Source: Orbilia blumenaviensis (lineage: Eukaryota; Ascomycota; Orbiliomycetes; Orbiliales; Orbiliaceae). Taken from it: a stretch of DNA of 64,000 nt. The position numbers were made by a program, and so were the translations under genes. The notes beneath the pieces are model-generated. The model worked only from the letters and a program-made list of their open reading frames with translations. It was not told the DNA's origin and did not search any database. Below, in pieces: positions 1 to 11,895 of this stretch. How positions within the stretch are numbered: the first letter of the stretch is position 1; each line of letters begins with the position of its first letter. The DNA lies in assembly GCA_036872755.1 (NCBI GenBank), contig JAVHNS010000002.1, positions 1,550,001 to 1,614,000 of the forward strand, read 5' to 3'.

Positions 1-453
1 GGTGATGAAAGACTCGAAGCTGTGGTCTGGTAAGTCCGTAAAATTCACGACATGATCCCGTTTCCTAATTTTCCGATCTAGAAAATATGGGTTTTGGAAC
101 CGTATAGACCTGTTGTGAGAATTAGTAAAATAGGCATCATATGGATTCAATCACGATGTGGTTAGATACCGAATAGACCTGCGAACCGGTTCACAGATAC
201 CACCATCCTTGAACAGTGAAATCGAGTCTGGGGTTAGAATAATCTCCGGGCTGAATCGCAGAGGAAAGCACAACTGATAGCAAAGCACCGAACATCGAGA
301 AAAGTTCTCACGGGCGGTATATGTCATATACTTGGCGACCAGGATGATAATTTCGAGTGGGAGAACATCGAATATACATTTTCGAGGCTTTAATTGCTCC
401 ATATGGATCCATGAGTTATGATGTGAGGCGCGAGGATGAATTGAGCCAGACAA
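1..453 (-). CDS. F-box protein, C-terminus cut by window edge
   Basis: Exons on the complement: 170..453 and <1..109, with an intron at 110..169 (GTATCT donor, TACTAAT branch, CAACAG acceptor). The N-terminus carries an F-box-like segment at about residues 27-67 (FDVLPLEIIILVAKYM followed by a Cys/Tyr/Leu-rich helix), then the LTPDSISLFKDGG motif. By family knowledge, F-box proteins bind Skp1 and serve as substrate adaptors of SCF ubiquitin ligases; the substrate is unknown. After splicing the frame stays open to base 1 (about 130 residues visible), so the variable substrate-binding part lies outside the window. It is a paralogue of the next gene, with the intron at the same codon and phase. 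Start chosen at the first ATG of the open frame, 453. Confidence 0.7.
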
Positions 454-804
454 CTGTATGTCTAACTTAAGGGTCTGTGTTTGTGTATCCGCTTAGCTGG
501 GATGGTTTGGTGTCAGTGGAGTTGGTCCCGCAGGTGTTAACGCTAGCGCAATTGGCCTGTGACAGCTCCATAGCCTGGATCCACCTTCGCTAATCAGTCC
601 TATTCGATTTAATATTTTCTGAGACAATAATTCAATGTCATGGACACTTGATACTTGACAGAAGCTTGCTACGTAGATACTGGGTAATTGTAGGAGAAGA
701 AGGAATTGTGAGCAAGATAAAGGAGAAAAATAAATACGATTGCAAAGACCGGAGTTCAGGGAGAGGAAGAAGTCTGTGAATACAAGAATCCGAACCGAAA
801 GATG
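454..804. other. Spacer between tandem F-box genes
   Basis: This 351-nt spacer holds the promoter of the left F-box gene and the 3' end of the right one. No further gene or repeat is visible. Confidence 0.6.
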
Positions 805-2359
805 TCAATAACGCCCTTTATCGTCAGCGTATTCCGCTTTCGTCGTCGCCCCACACATATCCAACATGCAACTCTTTTCAGCTCTTCGTACCGAAAAACA
901 AAGATCAATATTAGTTCTCTCATAGCTACTAGCATTATACTTGCTTCCCAGCAGTTCTACAGTCTGAAGTCGATCTAACCCATTATCAACCATCCCGTTA
1001 ACCCACTTTTTCATTACCTCAGCAGGGATGGATCCAGACCTGCGAGGGCAAGACCATGGTAGCCTCGTATATTCCAAGTTTCTCAGCTTCCTTAATAGAA
1101 CATAATCCTCTATTGTTAGAAAAACTGGGTTACGCTTGATTGTTTGGAGATCTAGGCGTCGTAACTGTGGAAAACACCTAACCAAACTCCTCAGATCTCC
1201 TTTTTCCAGATGAGAATTTATGATTTTAAGGTCTTTAATTTGTGCAAATGCGTCGCTGAGGCATCGGTAGTCGAACCGGCCTTTGCCTTGGTAGCCTTGA
1301 TCTTGACATTGCTCTGTCTCTATACGCAATTTATCGAACTTGGGTGCGAACGCTAGAGGGAGATAGTAAAACGCGGTCTTTTCAAATCGCGAGGCCTCAA
1401 ATGACTCCATCGGCATGGGCAAATTATGCGCTACTACTCTCGCCTCCGTCAACGCAGGTAACTTGGGAACAATCTCGCTCATTGCTTTGTTTATCGTGAA
1501 GTTGTTTTGCTCTTTCCCTAGGAACTCCTGGTTTGCTGGTGATAGCTTTGAGTAAAAGTCCATGTATGACGGATCCTCGGGGGGGATCCAATCGGTCGCG
1601 CACCAGTAATGAGTCAACTTGCGGATATTTCGTTCCCTAGTTATTTGAATTTCCAGACGCTGTAGTGTATTGCAAATAGGCTGTCCGATCATGCCACGAA
1701 GAATAGCGGTATAAATGTTGAACTCGCAGTTGTAGGGTGCCATGTAAGAGATGTAGAGTTCTTGGGCGTTGGGAAATAGTTTTAAGGCTTGTGTAAAAAC
1801 ACGAATTTTTGTGACAAGGGAATCAAAGTCGATCTCGATGTTTCGAAAGGTATCGTCTATTTCATTGGCACGGGGCATTTGACTGATGTCCTTTACCCAA
1901 CTGTCTCCAAACCTTATGGATCTGCGGCAAGGAGATAATTTAGCGCATGAAGATTGTATGTATTTTCAACAAACACTTCATGATCTGGAATTGAGACAAC
2001 TTCGGGGAACAAGATACATACTGAATAAGGCTTCGAAGATGCTGACAGACTCCACCATCCTGAAACTTCTCTATCGAATCCGGCGTGAGAACAAGACTCC
2101 TACGAAGTGGAAAGGATAATCTGTAGCAAAGTGTCGAACATCTTGAGAAACTATTCCTGTCTCTCACTTGCATGTGCTCGACGATTGTAATGATGATTTC
2201 ATTTGGTAATATATCGAAGATGCTTTGCTCAGGTGGTAGCTGCAGCTGCTGTACATAGTTCTCCTTTAGTACGGCTGTGGGTTTGGATCGTTGTTTACTT
2301 TTGACTCTTGCCTTCAGTAATTTGGGTGTCAATTTGGTAAAAAATTCGAAGGCAGTCAT
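805..2359 (-). CDS. F-box protein, full length
   Basis: Exons on the complement: 2022..2359 and 805..1921 (484 aa), with a 100-nt intron (GTATGT donor, CCGCAG acceptor, phase 2). The F-box is at about residues 45-85 (SIFDILPNEIIITIVEHM, then SRCSTLCYRLSFPL), followed by LTPDSIEKFQDGG. The remaining 370 residues contain spaced leucine and aromatic positions resembling degenerate leucine-rich repeats, as in many fungal F-box proteins. By family, it should be an SCF adaptor that recruits a substrate for ubiquitination; the substrate cannot be inferred. ATG 2359 opens the frame about 44 residues before the F-box. It is a tandem duplicate of the gene to the left, diverged in sequence but with identical intron placement. 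Confidence 0.8.
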
Positions 2360-4786
2360 TTTGTAGTACTAATATATATACAATAAGATCCCATAATACT
2401 GATCTAAGAAATGGGGGAAATAAAGGGGCCCTAAAGAAACTATAAAATTTGAACTTATGGACTTCACAAAGGCCGCATAGACCACTTTATAATATATTCC
2501 ATACCGTCGAATTATAATTATGTGGCACAGCTGCACGGCTAGGCGCTGGCCGCTATAGCTTTATTCGTGTCCATGAGTACATATATGCGGGCCACAAAAA
2601 TAAATGAATCTGACACACCCTACTGCGGGGTTGCTCTTATTCAGGGTTCAACTGGATATATACTAGGGTGTATTATTACGAATACGGCTCACGATAAACC
2701 TCTTGGACAATTTGGGCAGCTGCGTGCCAACTAGTTGGCCACCCAAACCGGCCATGGGGCTCTTTGCGATTTTGTAACCGCATTTTTTCGGGTTAATAGA
2801 TTAAATAAAACTTCGTGATTCGCTATGAAAAGATTACAGATTGTAAGCACGAATGTTTGAAATGTCGCGATAATTATTTTAGCATTGGTCGAGGCTGAAT
2901 GCATGTGCCCGATTCCGAAGGGAGTCTTAGGCTAATATCTTCTAACGGCCGCTACCCTAATCGTCTTGCACCTGACACATTAAGCGAAAAACAGCAGGAC
3001 GGCGACCGCTCCTGGTATTTGGGACAATGGCGTTCTTGCAATCATGTCACTTGTCGGATTCGGTGCATCCTAAGGTGCTTGCATTTTATTTGGTGTGCGG
3101 CTGCATGTTTGCGTTTCTCGAACAGCTAATACCCAATTAACGATCCGTAAACTCGGATGAGCCAGCCGAAGTTTCTTGAGTGCAGAGGCGGGTCGGACTC
3201 GCAGGTCGGTGGCTAGGCTGAGAAAATTAAATTGTAAAATAGAACTATGGTGTATAACAGAGCACTTTTTCTTTCTTTCTTTCTTGAATTCGAATGGACA
3301 GCCTTTAACATGCAGGAATCTCTCATATATAATTAGGAAATGTGATATAACGTTATGCAGTGAAAGGCTCTCAGCTCGGACGAAGGTACTATGCATAGTT
3401 ATCCATGAATAGATAGGACCATGGGACGGGAACTATTAATCAATCCTTTGGTCAGCGCGGCCCTGTACTGGCTCCATTGCATTGTCACACCCAAATGTGC
3501 GGCTCGGCTGACGGGCACGACAAGGGCCATGCACAGCTCAACAGGAATACACCACACTTACAACACGTACAAACATTGGAGAGTTTCGCGGAAATTCCGG
3601 CGAGTGTTTTAATGATATATTCCACTGCATTTTGGGGATGTCGCCTTGCCAAAAGGCTGCCGTATGAGTAAAACAAGAAAGCCCAGACATATCTATGTTA
3701 AATCTACCACCTGATTTGTCTCTTGCCCAGACTCCGACTTTACGTAAATCCACCCACTATCGTACCACTCATGTCAGTCTCTTTACTTTTACTATGACTT
3801 GATCTTGGTGTTGGAGTCTGGGCAGTTGTGAATTAAGTTTGGAATTTGATTATAGTATTAATATGTCATAAGCGCCAAGTAGTCCTAGAACATCCCGTAA
3901 TTTTTAATCTGTTCTAACGGCATCTCCGCCCCGGCCGATTGTGTTATATTTTGGAAATTGATGAACGGTTTCTAGCTTTTCTCGGCCGATTGGTTTGCCC
4001 GTATCGGACGAGGGCCTACAATACATTACTGCTTCATGCTACCTGAGGTCTGGTCTAAGCCAAGCCGCTGATATCAGGTTTCTATTTCGTGAGAATTATC
4101 CATCCTTTGAAGGGTTCGAACCTTTGCTCCTTTGGAGGTTGGAAGCTGAAAGCCCGAAGTGTAACGAGTGGCTGTGTGTAATCATAAAATAGCTGGGCAT
4201 TCTGGAGTGTAGAGAATGAACTCACGAAGGAGACCTAGAAGACCAATACTTTCGTGGATTTCATCTTGGTCAAGCCGAAGTTTGGACCTTTAAGAATACC
4301 CCATCTCTCTGATCAGCTGAAGCTGCTACCGCATATTTCCCCAACCTTTCGGGTAAGTTAATATATTAATGATAGCGATTCAGGATCTTAGCTTATTGTA
4401 ATGTAGGATTCTGGATGTTCCTCGTCGAGCCTGTATTTATATTTTTCGGATTGAGACTTCTTCAACATGGGTTAGAAATTTAAGCTCAAATCTCTACACT
4501 CTACAGGATCCTTTGATCCTATCTTAGGTGGCTGTAGTCATCCCATTCCCCATGAACAAAACCTATAAAAACATGCAGCCTTGTAACCAAAATGCTATGT
4601 ACGAAACTGGATATTATATACCCTAAAATAACACAATTAAGTTGTGTTGTACCACGTGAGCAGAACTTTCCTTTTTTCGGGAAGGACTTGGCAAACTACC
4701 CAGCTCCGTTTGCTTCATGATTGAAATTGACGGACATTGCATTCCGTCAAGCGCAAGCAGTCTATAACAAAAATTCCAAAATCGTT
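2360..4786. other. Gene-free stretch, 2.4 kb
   Basis: I see only short open frames without fungal codon pattern, splice logic or recognisable motifs. No long terminal repeats, terminal inverted repeats or transposase motifs are visible. The last few hundred bases serve as the promoter of the BolA-like gene. Confidence 0.5.
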
Positions 4787-5367
4787 ATGATCAGGCTTCG
4801 CAGGCTGCTCTCGACCATGGCAGCCTCATCGCAGACCCCGATGGAGGATATTATCCGCCGGAAGGTACGTTGTTCGGACGTGTTCCTCATTCTAAACTTT
4901 GCATAGATTTTCATAACCTAAAAGCGGCCGGCAATACTAAGATGTTCGATGACCAAATAAGTAGATTACCGAGACATTGAACCCAGTCTATCTTGAAATC
5001 TATAACGATTCTCATAAGCATGCTCATCATGCACCTATGCAAGGAGTTACCTCCAAGGAAACCCATTTTAGGTATTTGTTTTCGTCACAATGATTTATAT
5101 CTAATATTTAAAACCTCTAGTGGTATTCTAATACCCTCTAATAGACTAGAAATCATCTCGGAGGCCTTCGATAAACAGACCCAAATGGCCCGTCATCGGA
5201 GTATATACGCTCTCTTGAAGGACGAAATGTCTGAAGAGGGCGGCATTCATGCCCTCCAACTTAAAACGAGAACCCCTAAGGAGGCGGGCGAGCAAGCAAG
5301 TTACAAACTCGCGAAGGCACAGCAGAAAGCTGAGAACGACCACCTAAAGAAGATGCAAGATTCCTGA
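4787..5367 (+). CDS. BolA-like protein, probably mitochondrial (Bol1/Uvi31 type)
   Basis: Exons 4787..4864, 4965..5071 and 5145..5367 give 135 aa. The BolA fold shows after a short Arg-rich N-terminus (MIRLRRLLSTM): an ITETLNP start of domain, the His-rich segment NDSHKHAHHAPM, KETHF, and the C-terminal HALQLKTRTP motif. By family, BolA proteins act with monothiol glutaredoxins and assist late iron-sulfur cluster delivery; the fungal mitochondrial member is Bol1. The conserved histidines expected for cluster or glutaredoxin contact are present. The N-terminus looks like a mitochondrial presequence; an in-frame ATG at codon 11 could give a shorter cytosolic form. The gene converges on coatomer epsilon with only about 70 nt between stop codons. 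All three exons join in frame with GTACGT and GTATTT donors. Confidence 0.88.
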
Positions 5368-5437
5368 GGTCAAATTATGTATTCGAATTACTAACTATAG
5401 ACATACTTTTTGAATCCCTAAAAACCCATCTATAGTA

Positions 5438-6631
5438 TTAGGCGGACACTTTCGCAGCATATTTTGACGCGGCCTTGTCAAAAAGCTCGTTCTTCTCGGC
5501 AATATCTACAACCATTGCGTGGCTAGGGTCTTGAGCCTCGAGAGCACTAGTAAATTATTAGTAATTACGAACAGTTGCAAATTCTGGAGGATTTATAGAA
5601 TACCTTATATCTGCCGTAGTATCGCCACCAGTTAATGCGGTCAGAACAACCTTGTTGGCTAAGGCTGCGATGTCAACTTTGTCCTTTGTAAGGGCTTGTT
5701 GGAGGGCAACCTCGGCTTCCGGTAGCCTGCCGAGGTGCAGCTCCGAAATTGCCTGGCCGACCAGCGACCTTGTGCTAGACGTGGATGGGGCTTGTGCTAA
5801 TTCCTCAAAGACGTAGTAGGATTGCTGATATTTGTCACCGCCCTAGATATAATCCTGTGGTAAGTATCACCCCTTGTTATATTTGGAGGTCTACTAGCAT
5901 ACCACTCTTAGGCCGACCCAAGCCTCTGCAATGTTGATTACGAGACTGTCTTGTGCCCATTTCTTCGCCGCTGTGACTTCCTTAATTGCGAGATCCGTTC
6001 TATTCTGTGCCAATCTGATCTGGATGATTATTGAAACCCTGAAAATCCCGTTAGCACAATCTTATAGTCCTATGTTTTGCTTCAGCCTAGCTACTTACGC
6101 CTCAAGGTTTCCTTGGTGCTGGCTTAACAGAGCTAAAGCCTCGTCCGTCTTTCCGGCCCTTTGTAGTATGATGCCGCCAATAACTTGTACTGTAGCATTA
6201 TCTCCCGACGACTTGGCTAGTTCCTCGATTTCCTCGATCGCGGTTTCCAACTCCTCCGTATTAAACTTGGCGAGGGCTCTGACGGCAGCGAGTTCCGGTT
6301 CGTCTTCACCCTCTAGTTCCGCGAGAACCTCTTCAAATTCACCCTGAGCTATCCGGGCTCGAAGCTGGAAGACTCTAGCGGGGAGTTGATTGTTGGCGGA
6401 TAGGGGTTTGGTGTCGAACTCGACGACTGTATCATATTGGCCCTACATCCAAGTTAGATATGGTATAGGCGACTCGGATAAGACTGGTGCGTACTTGGAA
6501 GAAGGCATTGTGGATGTTGAGAAGCTCTATAGATTGTTAGTCGATCTAGCTCATAACTGGCTGCTATCACCAAGTAGTACATCTCTCGAGTGTCATGTAG
6601 TCGTACCTCCTTCGCCCGAGAATGGATCCAT
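5438..6631 (-). CDS. COPE: Coatomer subunit epsilon
   Basis: Complement exons 6607..6631, 6495..6526, 6099..6442, 5903..6038, 5604..5842 and 5438..5546 give 294 aa, close to the family length. The protein begins MDPFSGEGELLNIHNAFFQG, the typical start of fungal epsilon-COP, and is then a run of TPR-like helices (LPARVFQLRARIAQ, HLGRLPEAEVALQQAL, TGGDTTADISALEAQDPSH). Epsilon-COP stabilises alpha-COP in the COPI coat and works in retrograde Golgi-to-ER vesicle transport. Two very short 5' exons (25 and 32 nt) carry the first 19 codons. It is head-to-head with PAF1 across 373 nt and tail-to-tail with the BolA-like gene. Assignment rests on the start motif, length and helical repeat pattern. Confidence 0.9.
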
Positions 6632-7004
6632 TGTAAGTTCTTATATGATAAACGAGGTAACCTCCGAATTATGGGTGTAAGATATCGGATCTGAATATCT
6701 GGAGCTCGCGACTTGTGATAGAGTAATGAAGCTTGATGTTGTCAATTAACGTTGGAGCTTGAAGCCAGCTTTGAGTTGCCGACGCCAAGAAATCCCCGGC
6801 GCCAGCCAAAGTCGCGTTCGACTACCACCAATTCCAACCTCATCTTCACTGCAATCAACTTCATCAACCAGCATCCACCCCGGCATCAACATCACCAGCA
6901 TCAATATCAACATCGACATCGACATCAACATATCACTATATCTCGTTGGTTGAGTACATTTTAGCGCACGTCGTTTCGATCTACTATCTCGCCTCGACCT
7001 CGCA
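6632..7004. promoter_or_regulatory. Shared promoter of COPE and PAF1
   Basis: These 373 nt separate two divergent start codons, so they must hold both promoters and 5' UTRs. A degenerate ATCAAC/ATCGAC hexamer repeat occupies about 6883-6936, directly upstream of PAF1. No TATA box stands out. Confidence 0.55.
6883..6936 (+). repeat. Degenerate (ATCAAC)n repeat in PAF1 5' region
   Basis: About nine imperfect hexamers with the pattern ATCANC or ATCGAC lie in tandem, probably in the PAF1 promoter or 5' UTR. Confidence 0.7.
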
Positions 7005-8286
7005 ATGGCATCAAGGCCCACCTCCTCATCGGGGAGGCCCAGCGGCCAGGAGCGCAAATACCACCAAGACTTTATCACTCGAATACGATACCAAAACCAT
7101 CTCCCAGCCCCACCGCAACCTCCCAAACTCCTTGAGATACCAAACAATGCCGCAACAGAATACACAAGTGCCAACTTCGCATCGAGATTAGTACGAGAGC
7201 AGCCTCTCAATATTGAGGTAGACTCTGAGTTAGGAATGCCAATCGACCTGCTACCATTTGGTCCGGACGTGTTCTCGTCCCAGCTTCCACGTATGAGGTA
7301 CCGAATTCATAATCGAGTATATCAATTGCTAACATCACCATTTAGTCGCCTATGCCGCCCTCCGTGCCCCAGAAACCCTACCTAAAGTCCATCCTAACGA
7401 CCAACCCCTCCTCCGTCCGATCTCTGCCCTAGGGAAGCCTAGCCATGCGGCACCTGGTGTATCTTTCCTTCGTCGTACGGAATACATCGCCAATGAAGCC
7501 TCCCGCTCCACTTTCCAATCTACAACCTCCCGTGAACTTATCGAGAACATCACAAAACACGCAAAACGAACAATTAAAAACCCCACTAATGATCCTGTCG
7601 CCATGTTACAAGCTGTCATTAAAGGCTTCGATGTCGCCAATCCGCCATCAGGTAAAACCTGGGCATTGCCGAAACATCCTACGAAATCGCATTTGAAGGC
7701 TGTAAACTCTTGGCCTGTGTTACCGGACCTAGAGGCTCACCCCGACGGTCTCGGTTACGTTATCGTTAAGCTATCTACAAATCCAGTCGCTCAGTCTAAT
7801 ACACGAGATCCAGGGCTAGATTATGCTCTCCTTCGACCTTGGAATGATGATGGCGCACCGGAAGACTCGAAATTTCATTACTATCTGCCGGATGGCAAAA
7901 CTGTCTCTGGAGCAGTGAAACGGAAGTACGATGATGTGGATACTTCGAATGAAGACTATACCCATACTTCTGCTGAGGGTCGGAAATTTTATCGCTTTAA
8001 GCGACTCAGAGCATATGAATATGTCGTTCCACCCGAGGTTATGAAGGATACATATCGTGAGGTCGTCCTTGTTATGCGTGGGGGTAAAGGAAACGACGAT
8101 CAACGAAAGGGGGCGTTCTTCTCGCCAATTTTCCAGAGGAATATTTTGAGACCGATGAGAACGAAGGATGTGGATGATAATGAAGCCAACAAAGCGGATA
8201 TTGCGGAGGTGAAGTTTAGGGAGTTGTTGCCGGAGGAAGATGAGAGAATACAGGAACAGGTTGGATTGTTGACCGAGGGAGAGTAG
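7005..8286 (+). CDS. PAF1: RNA polymerase II-associated factor 1 (Paf1)
   Basis: Exons 7005..7290 and 7346..8286 give 408 aa. Visible Paf1 family signatures are the N-terminal ITRIRYQNHLPAPPQPPKLL segment, the SELGMPIDLL block, FLRRTEYIANEASR and, further on, the YRFKRLRAYEY and FREL segments with an acidic C-terminus. Paf1 is the scaffold subunit of the nuclear PAF complex, which travels with elongating RNA polymerase II and promotes H2B ubiquitination and downstream H3 methylation. The 55-nt intron has a GTATGA donor, a TTGCTAAC branch and a TTTAG acceptor. The first ATG of the open frame is used. A second open frame directly downstream (8329-8655) could be an alternative C-terminal exon. 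Confidence 0.88.
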
Positions 8287-8328
8287 GACACTCCTTGCGA
8301 TCAACGCCCGCCTCTACCATACGGCCAC

Positions 8329-8655
8329 ATGTTTCAGAAGTTGGTGCGAATGAAAAAGAAAGCGAGAAATAGGCGAAAGAGAAAGAGAACAGTTGAGTTT
8401 GAAGAGCCTGATTTCAGTCTAGCACTGATGGAAGAGGAAATGATCCTATCGGAGGATGTTACGCCCAGTCTAACTTACATTGAACCTTCTCCACCCGCTC
8501 AGTCAAGTCTGGGAGCCCGTACTGGGCCAAATTCTTCTTCGATCCCAGCTACCCCCGACAAAGATTCGTTCGCCGAACCGACTGCGAATCAAGAGTCAAC
8601 TCTGCCTAACGCGAATACTGATTCAGACTCGGATTCCACGATGAGAAACGCTTAA
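8329..8655 (+). CDS. Small ORF downstream of PAF1, possible alternative C-terminus
   Basis: This 108-codon open frame encodes a strongly basic start (KKKARNRRKRKR) followed by an acidic, Ser/Pro-rich low-complexity tail ending DSDSDS. I do not recognise it. It is in the same frame as an extension of PAF1 that would arise by removing an intron starting with GTTGGA at about 8258 and ending at CAG 8337; that donor is weak. It may equally be a 3' UTR frame without function. The sequence alone cannot decide. Confidence 0.3.
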   Translation: MFQKLVRMKKKARNRRKRKRTVEFEEPDFSLALMEEEMILSEDVTPSLTYIEPSPPAQSSLGARTGPNSSSIPATPDKDSFAEPTANQESTLPNANTDSDSDSTMRNA

Positions 8656-9244
8656 CCGCCGATGGGTATTCTTAACGACGTTGTCACTTTTGCTAACTTG
8701 TTTTATTTCTATAAATGGCCATCCGAAGCAGCAACAGATCTGAGAAAAGGGTGGGAGGCGGAGTTTTATTATAATATATACATTGTACTATATTCGATCA
8801 TGCATTTCAAAGCGAATACAAGAGTTCATCGATTTTATTGCATTCCTTATTTATGGCTCCCCGTTTTGGAGGCAATCGCAATTGATATGCCAGGGTAAAG
8901 TTGTATTGGCTGATAAAAAGAATGGTGATAAGACTATCAAAAAATGCTGTGCTGGCTATATTAACTCCCAAGTCTTCATGTAAACGCTATCCGTCTAACG
9001 TTACCGGCGCAATCTCAGTCCGCTCTAAACCAAAAGACATGCAACAGCCACAAGCACAAGTAATATATGAACATTGAAGAATTGAAACAATGCTAAAAAC
9101 ACAGTAGCATCAAGTGTCAAGGTCAGTCAGTCTATTGGAAACAAAGGCTCATGTCCCAAGCATAACCAAAATATTATTATACCCCAAAAACCACAATAAC
9201 CACCCTTTGATCGTACAGTCCCTCTATCCCTACCTCTAATTCTT
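8656..9244. other. Convergent 3' region, PAF1 and ATG37-like
   Basis: The stretch lies between the two convergent genes and is AT-rich, with no coding or structural signal beyond likely 3' UTRs and polyadenylation sites. Confidence 0.5.
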
Positions 9245-10916
9245 TCAAGCAATGACAAATGTCCTTCCCACATCCGCCACATCCCCTTTTCTCAGTTTCA
9301 GTCTCTCACTTAAGAATCCACCGAGCAATCCTAACACGCCTTCGACTCTTTTATCCCCTCTCTTCCTCATCCAAACCACTATTACCCCCAGCAAAATAGC
9401 ATCGATGACGATATGCTTCAGCACTGTCCATATACCCCATCCAAGCCATCTTCTTAGCCAATTCAGCCGACCCCTTGACAAGTTTACGCCGCTAGAATTT
9501 AGATTTCTAGCGACATCCAACTGTTCTCTCAACGCTGCTACCTCCGCTGTCATCTTTGTAAGTGCGACCTCAACTCGGTGTTTCCATCGCGTATAATGCG
9601 GATTCTCACGGGTGTTCTGCCCGCTCGGCTGCTGCTGTTGCTGGTTGGTATGTGGTGTCGATCCAGATGATGATAGTGCTGCCAATGACTTTTTTGTTGT
9701 CGTGAACTGCGAAGAACTCAAGTGTTTGCCATGCATCTGCCCCCCCCGCCGTAGGATGTCTGATTCTACAGTCCCCCCACCCCCACCTGTAGCCATCTGA
9801 GTATTTATACTGCGTATTAAAGTCCCACTGCCACCCTCTTTGAATGCTGCTGGTTCATTAATGACGGTGACCTTTGGTAGGCCGTTTTCGTCGAATTCGT
9901 CCATTGTCTCGTAGTGTTCGTCCTCATCCTCATCATCACCAGTGTCCGGACGGTTTCCGGTTTCTTCAGAGTCAGTCTGGACACCCATCCCTACAGGTGG
10001 AATGTTAATAAATCGTCTGCCTTCTTCGGTGGGGCTCATCGGCGGGAGGATTTGCAGGCCCGCTGCGGATATATTTTGAGAATGCGAGAGGCCACTTGAA
10101 ATTTGTCTCCGCGGGGTAGTCGTAGCCGATGATAGAATACTTTGCTGTTGTTGCTGCTGCTGCGGGGCGGCAGTAGTAGATGATGAAGATGATGTTTGGT
10201 TGGATTTAATTTGGTCCCAGACGAATTCAAGTTCAGCAACAAGTTCTTTAGCATCTGGAGTGGTGGTTGCGAAACGGTGCATGGCCTGACCAGGTGATTT
10301 GTGTCTCGTTAGGGAAGGTGTTTCAACGGTAGACAGCTGGCAGATCAGCATGGGGGGCATATGAAGGGAATTCCTACATCTATCAGAGTCGTGATATACC
10401 GCCGTTTGGCTTCGGTCTTAGATAGGCCCTTTTGTTCGTGCCATGAATCCCTAATGTGACAAAAGTCCACATTTAGCTATATCCCCAATATTAATGTTTT
10501 TGAGATTACCACATACCACTTTCTGGCTTCCGTGACCTCCTCATCACTCAGCCCTGTCGGCCGTGGCATCACGCCGTCAACATCCCCCTCTGTTGGTGGT
10601 AACCCATCACGTCAGTTTTTTTCCACTCTCAAATGTGATATATCGCGATATAAAGTGGAAAGTCCATCCGCACCCATTGACTGCTTATATAACCCATATA
10701 ACTTCAACCTATCCTCCGGCGGCGGCCGCGAAGACCCCGATCTCGGTAGCTTTTTGACGGTGTTGAGGGCATGGACGAATACTCGGTCTATACGAAAGGG
10801 AGGTTGGGTGGTTAGTATCGATGTATGTACGATAGAAGCTCGTGGTATTATCCACGCATGGAATCCCGAAGCTACGGTTGACGGAAGGGTAGCCTCGTAC
10901 CGACTGAGTCCGCCAT
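9245..10916 (-). CDS. Acyl-CoA-binding protein with C-terminal membrane anchor (Atg37/ACBD5 type)
   Basis: Complement exons 10901..10916, 10674..10787, 10517..10589, 10378..10450 and 9245..10285 give 438 aa. The acyl-CoA-binding domain fills residues about 4-92: DRVFVHALNTVKKLP, then RLKLYGLYKQSMEGDVDG, then ARKWDSWHEQKGLSKTEAKR, all canonical ACB segments. A long disordered region with a polyQ tract and an acidic patch follows, then a coiled-coil-like helix (VALTKMTAEVAALREQLD) and one membrane helix at about 380-400. This architecture matches fungal Atg37 and human ACBD5, peroxisomal membrane proteins that bind acyl-CoA and act in pexophagy or ER contact. Peroxisomal location is inference from architecture. 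The 16-nt first exon (MADSV) is unusually short but has a GTACGA donor and is needed to start the domain. Confidence 0.87.
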
Positions 10917-11895
10917 GCGGGATATGTGGTATTTGAGATATTAAAGAGAGATTGGGTTTAGGTCTGGAATGTGGATTGGTTAGATAGGGCTCCTTGCTTT
11001 GACGTTGTGATACCACTGCACTAGCTCAATAAGTAGCCTAATAGTGGCGAAATGGTGACGGTGTGTTCTCACAAGTATCAATCAGGCCCGGACCACGATC
11101 GCAAGTCGGCCCCAGGACCAAGAAAAACGAGGAAAGATAATAAACCGAAGAACCGAGTCGTCCGAGCTCCCCAAATATCGTGAGATGTCGCTAAGATGAG
11201 TTCAGGTTAAACCGCGGACTAATGGCGCGACAAGCCTCAAACTCGGCTGCGACAGCGTCGTTAAAGCACCGACTTAAGATGCTGGGATTGGACGTAAGTA
11301 TACTCCGGGAATCCCTGACGAATCACAGAGCTTGGATCAGCGATGTAGGGCTCTTTTTAAAAGGCAAATCCGTAGGATGGGATAATACTGTCGGCACGGC
11401 AATTAGAGAAACCATAGGCCGGGGTATATCGTGAAGTGTCACGGTTCGTGCATGAGCTGAAGGTTGTGGGGATAGAACCGCGGCTTTAGTGCGGTCAACG
11501 CGAAAATATCACATGGTGGTGGCACAGCCAAGCAGGGCCGTTTTCAACAGTAGAGAATGTTAGGTCGACGGGAATGGCATAACTATATAATATCAAATAA
11601 CTTTTTACAGATCTTATACAGCTAGGTACAGTAGCAATTGAATGTATACATCTGAAGTGATAATGCCCCGCTTTGGGACAGGTTCCGGTTCCAGGCTTCG
11701 TATGCAAGAACTTAGGCGCTGGGTCGCTCGCTCCCAGTATTTTATTCGATACACAAACAGCCCGGGATATATTATAGACATGATTCATCATACATCTTAA
11801 TCATGATCATGTGCTATAAATATAGCGGCACCGGTGTGAGATCCTGTTCATATACATGTATTAGAGCTCCGGGCGTATAAATACTTACAATTGGC
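10917..11895. other. Spacer upstream of ATG37-like, downstream of NDUFAF7
   Basis: This 979-nt region holds the promoter of the ATG37-like gene and the 3' end of NDUFAF7. A short frame at 11223 (24 codons before a GTAAGT) could not be joined to a plausible second exon. Confidence 0.45.

Noticed and set aside
4100..4135. T-arm-like hairpin (AAGG GTTCGAA CCTT) suggesting a tRNA
   Set aside because: No matching acceptor stem, D-arm or A-box upstream at tRNA spacing.
10286..10360. Alternative start of the ATG37-like protein at an ATG within 10286-10360
   Set aside because: That stretch is an intron between the ACB domain exons and the tail; using it would remove the whole domain.
11222..11434. 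Short frame ending in a GTAAGT, possible first exon of a small gene
   Set aside because: No second exon with in-frame acceptor and protein-like sequence could be found in the following 600 nt.
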